64,000 bases of DNA from assembly GCA_017479935.1 (NCBI GenBank), contig JAFVBO010000029.1, positions 1-64,000 of the forward strand. The letters run 5' to 3'. This DNA comes from Lachnospiraceae bacterium (GTDB lineage: Bacteria; Bacillota; Clostridia; Lachnospirales; Lachnospiraceae). This document shows positions 43,664 to 52,174 of this stretch, piece by piece. Position 1 is the stretch's first letter. Every line of letters starts with the position of its first letter. Position numbers and translations under genes: made by a program. The notes beneath the pieces were generated by a model. The model had not been told where the DNA came from, ran no database searches, and saw nothing but the letters and a program-made list of their open reading frames with translations.

Positions 43664-45646
43664 TTATCCAAGAACGTTTCTCGCGCAGACAAAGCCGCAG
43701 GCCCATACCGGTGACAGGATCACGCCCACGTTTTCGTTCGCCGCGTGGATGCACATGCCGTCGCCCACGTAGATGCCAACGTGACCACTCTTCCAGAGAA
43801 TGTCTCCCGGTTCCGCCTCATACAGGCTGCGATATTCACCGGCCTGGCCCTGCACGCCGGACTGATGATACAGCGGGATACCAACCTGCGCATACGCACA
43901 CTTGACAAGGCCGGAGCAGTCGAATGCGTAAGGACCTTCCGCAGCCCAGACGTAATCGCATCCAAGCTTGCTGTACGCGTAGTCAACCACCGCCTGGCGC
44001 TCCCAGCTCAGGACATACGCGGGTTCTTCGGGTACTTCCTCGGTCGGTTCCTCCCAAGGTTCCTCCGTGGTCGGCTCCTCCCAAGGCTCTTCCGTCGTGG
44101 GTTCTTCCCAAGGCTCTTCCGTGGTCGGTTCTTCCCAGGCTTCTTCCGTCGTCGGCTCCTCCGAAGGTTCTTCCCATTCAGGCTCCATCGCCGGCTCTAC
44201 CCATTCAGGATCTTCGCCTTCAAACACCACTTCGCCAAGATCCAGCGTCGCTTCCGCTGCTTCGCGGGAAGCTCTTTCCGCTTCCGCAGCTTCAATGGAA
44301 GCTCTTTCCGCTTCCGCAGCCTCAAGGGAGGCTCTGGCAGCTTCTTCTTCGCGGGCGATCCGTGCGGCTTCCTCCGCTTCCCACGCAGCCTGTGCTCTGG
44401 CGGCTTCCTCCTCACGGGCGATCCGTGCGGCTTCCTCCGCTTCCCATGCAGCCTGTGCTCTGGCGGCTTCCTCCTCGCGGGCGATCCGCGCCGCTTCCGC
44501 TTCACGGGCAGCTCTCGCAGCTTCCTCCGCTTCGCGGGATGCCTGTGCGGCCATCTCTGCTTCTAATGCAGCCTGTGCCGCAGCTTCCTGTTCCGCTTCC
44601 CATGCGGCCTGCGCTCTGGCAGCTTCCGCTTCGCGTGCCGCTCTTTCCGCGGCAGCGGCTTCCGCTTCACGCGCAGCCTGTGCGGCAGCTTCCTCTGCCT
44701 CGCGAGAGGCCTGTGCAGCCGCAGCTTCTTCCGCCTCACGGGCCGCTCTTGCGGCGGCTTCCTCTGCCTCGCGGGCAGCCTTGGCGGCTTCTTCCGCTTC
44801 ACGCGCGGCCTTGGCGGCAGCTTCCTCCGCCTCCGCAGCCTTGCGGGACTCCTCTTCTCTCTGGGCCTTGGCCTGCTCCGCCGCGCGAGCTTCCTCAATT
44901 ACCTGCTCGCGGCGCTTCTGTGCCTCTTCCTCCAGACGGGCCATCTCATTTAAGAGGTTCTCTTCCTCTACCAAAGATACGGCCGTGTCGCAGTCCATAA
45001 AGGCCTCGACATAATCCTTGTGGACATAGCCCCGGACACCGTTGTTCAGGATCACGCCGTAGAAGTTTTCTTCCTTGCTCGTGATCATGCAGGTGTCACC
45101 CTCATTTAAATAACCTACGATATCGCAGTTCGTATTCGGTCTCTGACGGACATTCAGTCCATCCGTCGTCACCTTCAGAAGCAGGTTGCCTGTCATCAGC
45201 GCGTATTCCTGCGCCTCTTCACCGGTAACCACATAGTCCGCTTTCACATAGCCGTTCACGGAACCGGACTCAATGTGATACCATTCCCCATCTTCGATGG
45301 TGACCGAGCCGATGACCATGACGCCGGACTGATCATACAGCTTGCCGATGATGGCGTTGTCCGTGCCGGGAGCCTGGCGAACGTTGACATACTCGCCTGC
45401 CCTTGCAATGCCGATATCATGAAGCGCAACCGCTTCTTCCGTCACGGTTGTCTTTACCATGGTATTGGAAAGGACAAAATCCAAAAGATCGTCCTCGCTA
45501 TGCTCTTCATTTTCAAAATATACATTTAAAAGTGCCGAGATGCCGGCCAGAGAGGAATCCCCCTCCGCCAGCGCCATCACAGGTGTCGCAAGAAGGCAAG
45601 CCGCCATCAGTGCGCTGCCGATTTTTTTAGCATGAAATAATTTCAT
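43664..45646 (-). CDS. Secreted NlpC/P60 peptidoglycan hydrolase with SH3 domains and long helical stalk
   Basis: A 660-residue exported protein. A signal peptide (1-28) is followed by two SH3b domains (about 82-140 and 160-214), a very long Ala/Glu/Arg helix (about 226-468), a Trp-Glu-Glu-Pro-Thr repeat linker (about 487-540) and an NlpC/P60 endopeptidase domain (545-660) with Cys577 in FDCSGL, His622 in GHVGIYVG and His634. The enzyme should cut peptidoglycan stem peptides. Within the helix a 20-residue unit (AARIAREEEAARAQAAWEAE) is repeated, encoded by near-identical 60-bp DNA repeats around 44340-44490. The stalk resembles the coiled-coil arm of PcsB/CwlO-type division hydrolases that FtsEX controls, but no ftsEX is nearby. 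Confidence 0.93.
   Translation of the reverse strand: MKLFHAKKIGSALMAACLLATPVMALAEGDSSLAGISALLNVYFENEEHSEDDLLDFVLSNTMVKTTVTEEAVALHDIGIARAGEYVNVRQAPGTDNAIIGKLYDQSGVMVIGSVTIEDGEWYHIESGSVNGYVKADYVVTGEEAQEYALMTGNLLLKVTTDGLNVRQRPNTNCDIVGYLNEGDTCMITSKEENFYGVILNNGVRGYVHKDYVEAFMDCDTAVSLVEEENLLNEMARLEEEAQKRREQVIEEARAAEQAKAQREEESRKAAEAEEAAAKAAREAEEAAKAAREAEEAAARAAREAEEAAAAQASREAEEAAAQAAREAEAAAAERAAREAEAARAQAAWEAEQEAAAQAALEAEMAAQASREAEEAARAAREAEAARIAREEEAARAQAAWEAEEAARIAREEEAARAQAAWEAEEAARIAREEEAARASLEAAEAERASIEAAEAERASREAAEATLDLGEVVFEGEDPEWVEPAMEPEWEEPSEEPTTEEAWEEPTTEEPWEEPTTEEPWEEPTTEEPWEEPTEEVPEEPAYVLSWERQAVVDYAYSKLGCDYVWAAEGPYAFDCSGLVKCAYAQVGIPLYHQSGVQGQAGEYRSLYEAEPGDILWKSGHVGIYVGDGMCIHAANENVGVILSPVWACGFVCARNVLG
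44340..44490 (-). repeat. 60-bp tandem repeats in the NlpC/P60 stalk
   Basis: Three near-identical 60-bp units encode the 20-residue Ala/Glu/Arg repeat of the stalk. Differences between units are mostly silent, so the copies are recent, and the number may vary between strains. Confidence 0.8.
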
Positions 45647-45785
45647 AAAATAGAACCTCCGGGTTGGAAAAAGCGCGAAAGGCCTTTTCTCCGCTCATTT
45701 GCTCTCCCTTTTTGCAGGGAATAGAAACGAGCGTTTTTTACGCTCGTTTCAAAATTATCACAGAATTATTACATCCGTTGCGATC
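45647..45785 (-). promoter_or_regulatory. Leader of the NlpC/P60 gene
   Basis: About 130 bases lie between the promoter and the start codon. They include a perfect hairpin GAAACGAGCGT-aaaa-ACGCTCGTTTC (45724-45750) and a weaker stem nearer the gene. No known riboswitch was recognised; features of the c-di-AMP (ydaO) riboswitch common before such genes were not found. Confidence 0.5.
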
Positions 45786-45813
45786 ATTATAACAAATTGA
45801 TTTTCGCTGTCAA
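45786..45813 (-). promoter_or_regulatory. Promoter of the NlpC/P60 gene
   Basis: A perfect TTGACA (45808-45813), 16-base spacer and a perfect TATAAT (45786-45791) on the minus strand. This is the strongest promoter by consensus in the window. Confidence 0.85.
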
Positions 45814-45915
45814 GCAAGGGGAAGCCCCGAAAGTCTATCATTTTTGCATCAATTTTGTTACTAATTCCAGCCTTCATTTCACAGGCGGGAATAAAATCGT
45901 ACATGAGTCTCTATT

Positions 45916-45955
45916 CTGTTGCGAAACTCGATGCGCTGTTACGAAATCCGATGCG
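45916..45955. repeat. Tandem 20-bp repeat at the end of galK
   Basis: CTGTTGCGAAACTCGATGCG and CTGTTACGAAATCCGATGCG lie end to end. The second unit contains the galK stop codon, so the 3' end of the gene has been duplicated. Confidence 0.75.
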
Positions 45956-47126
45956 CACCTTCGCCCACATCTGCGATATAAAACTCCGGCGTGATGCCAA
46001 ACGCGGCTTCGTAACCCTTCGTCAGATGCTCCCGGAAAGCGTCCAGGGCATCATTTTTCACCAGGCTGACCGTGCATCCGCCAAATCCGCCTCCGGTCAT
46101 GCGGGATCCGATCACGCCCTCCGTCTCCCAGGCCAGCTCCGCCAGCTTATCTAACTCCTCGCAGGAAACTTCATAATCATCCCGCAAAGAAACATGAGAC
46201 GCATTCATCAGCTTGCCAAACTCTTCCAGGTTTCCGGCCTTCAAAGCCTCCACCGCGCGGAAAGTGCGCTGGTTTTCGCACACTGCATGGCGGGCTCTGC
46301 GCACGCAGACCGGATTTTCAATCGCGCCCTTATACTGCTCAAACTCCTGCTCCGTCAGGGCGCCCAGGCTTGCGGCCGAAACCACCTTATTCAGATCGCG
46401 GAGCGCCTCCTCGCACTCCCGGCGACGGTCATTGTAGGCCGATCCCACCAGGCTGTGCTTCACCTTGCTGTTGGTGATAACAATGTGCGCGTCCGGCAGA
46501 ACCACCGGCACATATTCAAACTGCAGCGTGGCCGTATCCAGGAAGATGGCGCGATCCTTCTTGCCCATGGCGCTTGCGAACTGATCCATGATGCCGCAGT
46601 TCATTCCGTTAAACTCATTCTCCGAAAACTGAGAAATCTGCGCGATTTCCGAAAGCTCCAGGCAGTTAAAACCTCCCAGATCCTTCGCCATCACGCCGGT
46701 CATCACTTCCAGGGATGCGGAAGAAGACAGACCGGAGCCGTTCGGGACATTTCCCGTCACGACCATATCAAACCCCTTCTCCATGGGGTAGCCCTTCTTT
46801 TCCAGCGCCCAGATCACCCCCAGCGGATAGTTGGCCCAGCCGGCTTCCTTCGTAGGTTTTAAATCGGAAAGGTCCGCCTCCCAGACGCTGCACTTCGGGA
46901 TATTTGCGGAAAACAGGCGAATCTTCCTGTCCTCGCGCGCTCGGGCGATGCCCCAGGTTCCCATGCTGAGTGCACAGGGGAATACATGTCCGCCGTTATA
47001 ATCCGTATGCTCACCGATCAGATTGACTCGACCCGGAGCAAAGTATACGCGGATGTCTCCGCCTTCGCCGAATAATCTCCCAAACGCCTTTCTGCCTTCC
47101 TCTATTAACACCTTTTCTGCTTCCAT
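45939..47126 (-). CDS. galK: Galactokinase
   Basis: A 395-residue GHMP kinase that phosphorylates galactose at C1. GRVNLIGEHTDYNGG (about residues 32-46) is the galactokinase signature, GLSSSAS the ATP loop, and GGGFGGCTVSLV the C-terminal GHMP motif. The start at 47126 (MEAEKV) has GAAGGAG upstream; an ATG 21 bases earlier has none. It follows proA by about 80 bases. No galT or galE is present in the window. Confidence 0.95.
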   Translation of the reverse strand: MEAEKVLIEEGRKAFGRLFGEGGDIRVYFAPGRVNLIGEHTDYNGGHVFPCALSMGTWGIARAREDRKIRLFSANIPKCSVWEADLSDLKPTKEAGWANYPLGVIWALEKKGYPMEKGFDMVVTGNVPNGSGLSSSASLEVMTGVMAKDLGGFNCLELSEIAQISQFSENEFNGMNCGIMDQFASAMGKKDRAIFLDTATLQFEYVPVVLPDAHIVITNSKVKHSLVGSAYNDRRRECEEALRDLNKVVSAASLGALTEQEFEQYKGAIENPVCVRRARHAVCENQRTFRAVEALKAGNLEEFGKLMNASHVSLRDDYEVSCEELDKLAELAWETEGVIGSRMTGGGFGGCTVSLVKNDALDAFREHLTKGYEAAFGITPEFYIADVGEGAHRIS

Positions 47127-47170
47127 GATCCTGGACTCCTTCTCCATTTTTTTATTTCAAACGCTATCTG

Positions 47171-47229
47171 TCAGCATAGCTCCCGGAAATGTTTTCTTCT
47201 ATCAACTATCAGCATAGCTCCCGGAAATG
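47171..47229. repeat. Direct repeat at the end of proA
   Basis: TCAGCATAGCTCCCGGAAAT occurs at 47171 and again at 47209, a period of 38 bases. The copy at 47209 is the final coding sequence and stop of proA; the other lies in the gap before galK. Confidence 0.8.
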
Positions 47230-48600
47230 GAACTGTGCTTTGCCGGATGCGTAATCTCCCACAATCTGGCCATGCCCCTGCAAAAGGTACTTATACGTGA
47301 CCAGTCCTTCCAGCCCGACCGGTCCTCGCGCATGGAGCTTGCTGGTGCTGATCCCCACCTCTGCGCCAAAGCCATAGCGGAAGCCATCCGCAAACCGTGT
47401 GGAACAATTCTGATAGACGCCGGCCGAATCGACCATCTGGAAAAAGTACGCCGCCGTCTCCTCATTCTCCGTAATAATGCTGTCCGTGTGGTGCGAACCG
47501 AACCGATTGATATGATCCACCGCTTCCACGACGCCATCCACCACGCGCACCGACATGACAAGATCCAGATATTCCTTATGGAATTCTTCCAGATCCATCA
47601 CCTCGAACGCGCCCCCGGCGGTACTCTCTGTTCCAACTCCGTCCGTTCTCTCATCCGCTGTTGCCACCGTATCGCCTGCGGTCTGCTGTCCGGCGGTATT
47701 CTCATTTTGCGCGTGTTGGCTCAGAAGGCGCATGGCCTCCTCCGTCCCGCGAAGGCGAATTCCTTTTTCCTGGCACATGTCTGCCAGTTTCGGCAGAAAC
47801 TCCCCGGCCACAGCCCGATCGATTAACACGGTCTCCACCGAATTGCAGGCCGCCGTGTACTGCATTTTCGCATCCGGAAGAATGCGCATCGCCTTTTCAA
47901 AATCCGCATCCTTGTCCACATAAATATGGCACACGCCATCCGCATGCCCCATCACCGGGATCTTCGTGTGGTTCATGATATACTGCACAAACGCATTGGA
48001 ACCGCGCGGGATCAGCAGATCGACATCCTTGTCGCACATCAGAAGCTCATCAATCTCGTTGTGCAGCTCCGCCTGCTTTAAGCATCCCTCCGGCATTCCT
48101 GCCTTGATGGCACTATCCCGAATAATCCGAAACAGCATCCGGTTGGTACGGGCCGTCTCTTTACCACCCTTTAAGATCGCACAGTTTCCACTCTTTAAGC
48201 AAAGGCAGGAGATCTGAACCAACGCATCCGGCCTGGCCTCAAAGATCACCCCGATCACCCCAATGGGGCAACTGATCCGGGTCAATACCAGCCCCTCATC
48301 CAGCTCTCGCTTCATCTGCACTTTTCCGAGCGGATCCGGAAGGCTGATCAGCTGGTTGATGCCCGCCAGGCCATCCCGCAGCTTTTCCTCGGTATATTTG
48401 AGTCGCTTGATGACAGCGGGGGCCACCCCGTTTTCCGTCGCTTCCCGCACATCCTCTTCATTCGCCGCAAAGATTTCATGCTTCTTCTCTTCCAGGCCCT
48501 TCGCAATTTCCCGCAAGGCCGCGTTTCGTTCTTCCAGCGTGGTTGCCGCCAGTTTCGGCGCATCCAGTTTCATGCGGCGTGCTTCTTCGCGAATGTTCAT
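47209..48600 (-). CDS. proA: Gamma-glutamyl phosphate reductase with an extra loop
   Basis: A 463-residue aldehyde-dehydrogenase-fold enzyme of proline synthesis that reduces gamma-glutamyl phosphate with NADPH. PIGVIGVIFEARPDA and the catalytic AACNSVETVLI (Cys252) are intact, with GPVGLEGLVTYKY near the end. Usual length is about 415; here a Thr/Ala/Gly/Asp-rich low-complexity loop (about residues 294-332) interrupts the region before DLEEFHKEYLDLVMSVRVV. The reading frame continues through it, so it is an insertion, not a frameshift. proB is not adjacent. AGGAGGGCAATAGC precedes the start. Confidence 0.95.
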   Translation of the reverse strand: MNIREEARRMKLDAPKLAATTLEERNAALREIAKGLEEKKHEIFAANEEDVREATENGVAPAVIKRLKYTEEKLRDGLAGINQLISLPDPLGKVQMKRELDEGLVLTRISCPIGVIGVIFEARPDALVQISCLCLKSGNCAILKGGKETARTNRMLFRIIRDSAIKAGMPEGCLKQAELHNEIDELLMCDKDVDLLIPRGSNAFVQYIMNHTKIPVMGHADGVCHIYVDKDADFEKAMRILPDAKMQYTAACNSVETVLIDRAVAGEFLPKLADMCQEKGIRLRGTEEAMRLLSQHAQNENTAGQQTAGDTVATADERTDGVGTESTAGGAFEVMDLEEFHKEYLDLVMSVRVVDGVVEAVDHINRFGSHHTDSIITENEETAAYFFQMVDSAGVYQNCSTRFADGFRYGFGAEVGISTSKLHARGPVGLEGLVTYKYLLQGHGQIVGDYASGKAQFHFRELC

Positions 48601-48745
48601 GCTATTGCCCTCCTGTTGCCTGTGGCTGTGTCAACACTTGCCCGCGCATCTTTTCCGCTGCGGGTCTTCCGCGCGATGAGTCTCTCGCGCCGCGGGTTTT
48701 AACGCTGCCAGGCGTTGACTTCCAAATGTGTGCGCATCAATCTTC

Positions 48746-48774
48746 ATTATATCGTTTCCTTGCCCTTTACGCAA
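48746..48774 (-). promoter_or_regulatory. Promoter of proA
   Basis: TTGCGT (48769-48774), a 17-base spacer and a perfect TATAAT (48746-48751) on the minus strand. The roughly 140-base leader is GC-rich with several possible stems, but no T-box sequence was found. Confidence 0.65.
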
Positions 48775-48860
48775 GAAGAATGATGAATTCCCGGTAAACT
48801 TTCTCTCTCCTCTTTCCATGCCAATGACCTGGCATGTCATTGCCATAAAAGTTTTTTCAA

Positions 48861-49202
48861 AGGAGCCGGGGGCAGCGATATATCCGTGATTGTCATGTTG
48901 CGAGGCCTAAAACGTCAGGGAGATTTCCTGCAGATATGGGCTCTTCGCGGAGTACCAATAATGGCAGCGAAACGCGCACATCCGCCGGGGCACATGTCGG
49001 AACCCCGTCTGATGACGGTGTTCCTCCGATGCCCCTGAAATCGCGGTTTTTGAAATACCGCGATTTCGCGTCAGTGCTGCCTTTCACTGCCATAATTGGT
49101 ACTATCCGCTTGCTCCCACTATCTGCACGGAAATTCTCCGCTGCCGCCTTAGGCCTCCGCTTCCATGACAGCAGCTGGATATATCGCTGCCCCTGGCTTC
49201 CT
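48861..49202. repeat. Foldback element family A, copy 2
   Basis: The outer arms GGGGGCAGCGATATATCC and GGATATATCGCTGCCCCTGG close an imperfect long stem (AGGGAGATTTCC against GGAAATTCTCC, TACCAATAATGGCAG against CTGCCATAATTGGTA). Inside are the GGAACCCCGTC-TGAT-GACGGTGTTCC hairpin and a GAAATCGCGG/CCGCGATTTC hairpin. The layout equals copy 1. No gene is present. Confidence 0.85.
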
Positions 49203-49220
49203 TGTTGGCTTACATATATT

Positions 49221-49560
49221 GACCGCGGCAGGGATTGTATTCGATTGCTGATTTGTGGAGGTGCATAAAAAGGCGGAGGAGAATTTCCAGGCAGCTTGAT
49301 GGAAGCAAGGGGATTAGTAACACTTATGGCTGCGATGTGCTGCACCTCCGAGAAACCGCGGTATCACAAATACCGCGGTTTCAGGGGCACTCAAGGAACA
49401 CCGTCATCAGACGGGGTTCCGAAATGTGCCCCGGCGGATGTGTAGTACATCGCTGCCATTAGGGTTACTCCCCGAAGCTTCCTAAGCTGCCGGAAAACTC
49501 CTCCGCCTTTTATGCTCACTACATAACAGCAATGACATGCCAGTTCATTGCTGCAACGGA
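49221..49560. repeat. Foldback element family A, copy 3 (inverted)
   Basis: This copy lies in opposite orientation 18 bases from copy 2. Outer arms include GCATAAAAAGGCGGAGGAG and CTCCTCCGCCTTTTATGC. The inner hairpins are GGAACACCGTC-ATCA-GACGGGGTTCC and GAAACCGCGGTAT/ATACCGCGGTTTC, with a GGGGCAC/GTGCCCC stem. The paired T-A to C-G change in the second hairpin, relative to copies 1 and 2, keeps the stem intact. Confidence 0.85.
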
Positions 49561-49722
49561 ATGTGTAAAAGTGCACGAAGTGATACAGGACTTTGACCTT
49601 ATACTCCATGATTCTGTCCAAATACGCACTTGAAAAAAACCGGTCCCGCCTTTATACTGACGTCAGAATTAAGATGCTGTCCGAAAGGGACAAAGACGCA
49701 CATATGAAAGGGGCTGAAAAAA

Positions 49723-50808
49723 ATGGAACACCACAATCCGCTTCAATCCTCTGACACGACGGCGCGCGTCATCGCCATCGGCGAGATCATGCTTCGCCTC
49801 ACGCCTCCCAACTATGACAAGATCCGCATGGCGGCCAGTTTCGAGGCCAGTTACGGCGGCAGCGAAGCCAATATCGTGCTGGCGCTTGCCAACCTGGGAG
49901 TTGATTCCACCTTCTTCACCGTTGTTCCCGACAACAGCCTGGGAAAGAGCGCGATCCGCTGGCTGCGCAGCAACGATGTCCACTGCACACCCGTCATTTT
50001 AAGCACGCATGAGCAGACGCCTACACACCGCCTGGGAACCTACTATCTGGAAACCGGCTACGGAATCCGTCCCAGCAAGGTCATCTACGACCGCAAGCAC
50101 AGCGCAATTTCAGAGTTTGATTTCAGCGGCATCGATCTGCACGAACTCTTAAAGGACTTCACCTGGCTGCACGTCAGCGGCATCACCCCCGCCTTAAGCG
50201 AAAACTGTGCGGACTTTATTCTCCGCGCGATGCAGACCGCCAAGGAACTGGGGCTCACGGTCAGCTTTGACGGCAACTTCCGCAGCAAGCTCTGGACCTG
50301 GGAGCAGGCGCGGGATTACTGCACGAAGTGCCTTCCCTATGTGGATGTTCTGCTCGGCATCGAGCCTTACCATCTGTGGAAGGATGAAAACGATCATTCG
50401 AAGGGCGACTGGAAGGACGGCGTTCCGCTGCAGCCCAGCTATGAGCAGCAGGATGAAATTTTCCAGCACTTTATCGAGCGCTATCCGAACCTCAAGTGCA
50501 TTGCCCGCCATGTCCGTTACGCGCACTCCGGTAGCGAGAACAGCCTGAAGGCCTTCATGTGGTACCAGGATCACACCTTCGAGAGCAAGCTCTTCACCTT
50601 CAACATCCTGGATCGCGTGGGCGGTGGCGACGCGTTCGCCAGCGGTCTCATCTATGCCATGGTGCACGGCTATAAGCCGATGGATATGGTCAACTTTGCC
50701 GTAGCCAGCAGTGTGATCAAGCACACGATTCATGGCGACGCCAACATCACGGACGATGCCGAAAGCATCCGCAACCTGATGAACATGAACTACGATATCA
50801 AGCGATAA
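49723..50808 (+). CDS. kdgK: PfkB-family sugar kinase, probable 2-dehydro-3-deoxygluconokinase
   Basis: A 361-residue ribokinase-fold enzyme. The N-terminal AIGEIMLRLTPPN and ASYGGSEANIVLALANLG (42-59) resemble KdgK, which makes KDPG from 2-keto-3-deoxygluconate. The catalytic motif DRVGGGDAFASG has its base at Asp303. AAAGGGG precedes the ATG. It is monocistronic between foldback elements and a terminator shared with tyrS. Another PfkB substrate cannot be excluded; a gluconate/KduD-type SDR at 58.9 kb makes acid-sugar catabolism plausible. Confidence 0.82.
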   Translation: MEHHNPLQSSDTTARVIAIGEIMLRLTPPNYDKIRMAASFEASYGGSEANIVLALANLGVDSTFFTVVPDNSLGKSAIRWLRSNDVHCTPVILSTHEQTPTHRLGTYYLETGYGIRPSKVIYDRKHSAISEFDFSGIDLHELLKDFTWLHVSGITPALSENCADFILRAMQTAKELGLTVSFDGNFRSKLWTWEQARDYCTKCLPYVDVLLGIEPYHLWKDENDHSKGDWKDGVPLQPSYEQQDEIFQHFIERYPNLKCIARHVRYAHSGSENSLKAFMWYQDHTFESKLFTFNILDRVGGGDAFASGLIYAMVHGYKPMDMVNFAVASSVIKHTIHGDANITDDAESIRNLMNMNYDIKR

Positions 50809-50874
50809 AAAATTCAGTGCGACATACGCCGCAGGCGGATCGCCTGGGACCCGTGCTGAATCGGTAACAAACTT

Positions 50875-50916
50875 AAAAAAGGCTGGCCCGTTTTCACGAG
50901 CCAGCCTTTTTATTTT
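50875..50916. terminator. Bidirectional terminator between kdgK and tyrS
   Basis: AAAAAAGGCTGGC pairs with GCCAGCCTTTTTATTTT, with T-runs on both strands between convergent genes. Confidence 0.9.
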
Positions 50917-50917
50917 A

Positions 50918-52141
50918 CTATGCAAGCACAGCCTTATGGTATACCTTCTTACCCTTACGGATCTTGACGCCGTTTGCCAGCGCGTCCTTGCTGACCGCAT
51001 AATCGATGCTCGGCACTACCTCACCGTCCACGGTCACGCCGCCCTGCTGCACAAGACGTCTCGCCTCACTTCTGGTGGGAGCCAGCTTGCAGGCCATCAT
51101 CAGATCCATGATCGGCATGCCGCCTTCGGGAACATCCGCCGCGGCAATCTCAGTGGTGGGCATGTTCGCGTCATCTCCGCCGCCGCCAAAGAGCGCCAAG
51201 GACGCCTGCTTTGCCTTGTCGGCTTCCTCGTTGCCATGTACCAGCGCCGTCAACTCATAAGCTAAGATATCTTTCTTCTCGTTGATGCGGCTGTCATCCC
51301 ACTTCTCCATCGCGTCGATTTCTTCCAGTGGAACGAAGGTCAGCATACGGATGCACTTCATGACATCTTCGTCGCCGATGTTTCTCCAGTACTGATAGAA
51401 CTCGAAGGGGCTCGTCTTATTCGGATCCAGCCACACTGCGCCGCTGGCGGTCTTGCCCATCTTCTTGCCTTCGCTGTTCATTAAGAGGGTGATGGTCATG
51501 GCGTACGCATCATCGCCTTCCTTCTTGCGGATCAGCTCGGTGCCGGCCAGCATGTTGCTCCACTGATCGTTTCCGCCGAACTGCATGTTAACACCGTAGT
51601 GTTTGTGCAGGTACCAGAAGTCGTAGGACTGCATGATCATGTAGTTGAACTCGAAGAAGCTAAGACCTTTCTCCATGCGCTGCTTGTAGCACTCGGCGCG
51701 CAGCATGTTGTTAACGGAGAAATGTACACCAACCTCACGCAGCAGCTGGATGTAGTTGAGGTCCAGCAGCCAGTCGCCGTTGTTGACGCAGATTGCCTTG
51801 TCTTCGCCGAATTCGATAAACCGTTCCATCTGCTTCTTGAAGCAATCGCAGTTATGCTGGATGGTTTCCGGCGTCATCATCTTACGCATGTCCGTGCGGC
51901 CGGAAGGATCGCCGATCATACCGGTGCCGCCGCCTAAAAGAACAACCGGCTTGTTCCCGGCCATCTGCAGGCGCTTCATCAGGCACAGGGCCATGAAATG
52001 CCCAACGTGCAGCGAATCCGCCGTCGGATCGAAGCCAATATAGAATTTGGCGCCGCCGTTGTTGATCAGTTCCCGGATTTCCGCTTCGTCGGTCACCTGC
52101 GCGATCAGGCCTCTTGCCTGAAGTTCTTCATAGATACCCAT
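50918..52141 (-). CDS. tyrS: Tyrosyl-tRNA synthetase
   Basis: A 407-residue class Ic synthetase that charges tRNA-Tyr. FDPTADSLHVGHFMAL holds the HIGH-type motif, GKKMGKTASGAVWL the KMSKS-type loop, and an S4-like RNA-binding domain lies at the C-terminus (about 345-407). The start at 52141 (MGIYEELQ) follows CAAAGGAGAGACAAGACA; the 15 in-frame residues upstream lie in the T-box terminator. It is controlled by the T-box leader directly upstream. Confidence 0.98.
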   Translation of the reverse strand: MGIYEELQARGLIAQVTDEAEIRELINNGGAKFYIGFDPTADSLHVGHFMALCLMKRLQMAGNKPVVLLGGGTGMIGDPSGRTDMRKMMTPETIQHNCDCFKKQMERFIEFGEDKAICVNNGDWLLDLNYIQLLREVGVHFSVNNMLRAECYKQRMEKGLSFFEFNYMIMQSYDFWYLHKHYGVNMQFGGNDQWSNMLAGTELIRKKEGDDAYAMTITLLMNSEGKKMGKTASGAVWLDPNKTSPFEFYQYWRNIGDEDVMKCIRMLTFVPLEEIDAMEKWDDSRINEKKDILAYELTALVHGNEEADKAKQASLALFGGGGDDANMPTTEIAAADVPEGGMPIMDLMMACKLAPTRSEARRLVQQGGVTVDGEVVPSIDYAVSKDALANGVKIRKGKKVYHKAVLA

Positions 52142-52174
52142 TGTCTTGTCTCTCCTTTGATTCTTTCCTGAAAT

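Noticed and set aside
43924..45014. Long plus-strand open frames opposite the NlpC/P60 gene
   Set aside because: They are antisense to a GC-rich Ala/Glu/Arg repeat, which removes stop codons from several frames; the translations are low-complexity Ala/Ser or Pro/Leu/Arg strings.
45647..45785. c-di-AMP (ydaO) riboswitch before the NlpC/P60 gene
   Set aside because: Such genes often carry one, but the leader is short and its conserved blocks are not there; only a simple hairpin is visible.
47209..48600. Frameshift or pseudogene in proA
   Set aside because: The unusual central stretch keeps the frame, and all catalytic motifs before and after it are intact.
48601..48745. Proline T-box ahead of proA
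   Set aside because: The GC-rich leader has possible stems, but neither the T-box sequence (GGTGGTACCGCG-like) nor a terminator with T-run is present.
49261..49530. Short open frames inside foldback copies
   Set aside because: They run along inverted arms, are not conserved between copies and lack initiation sites.
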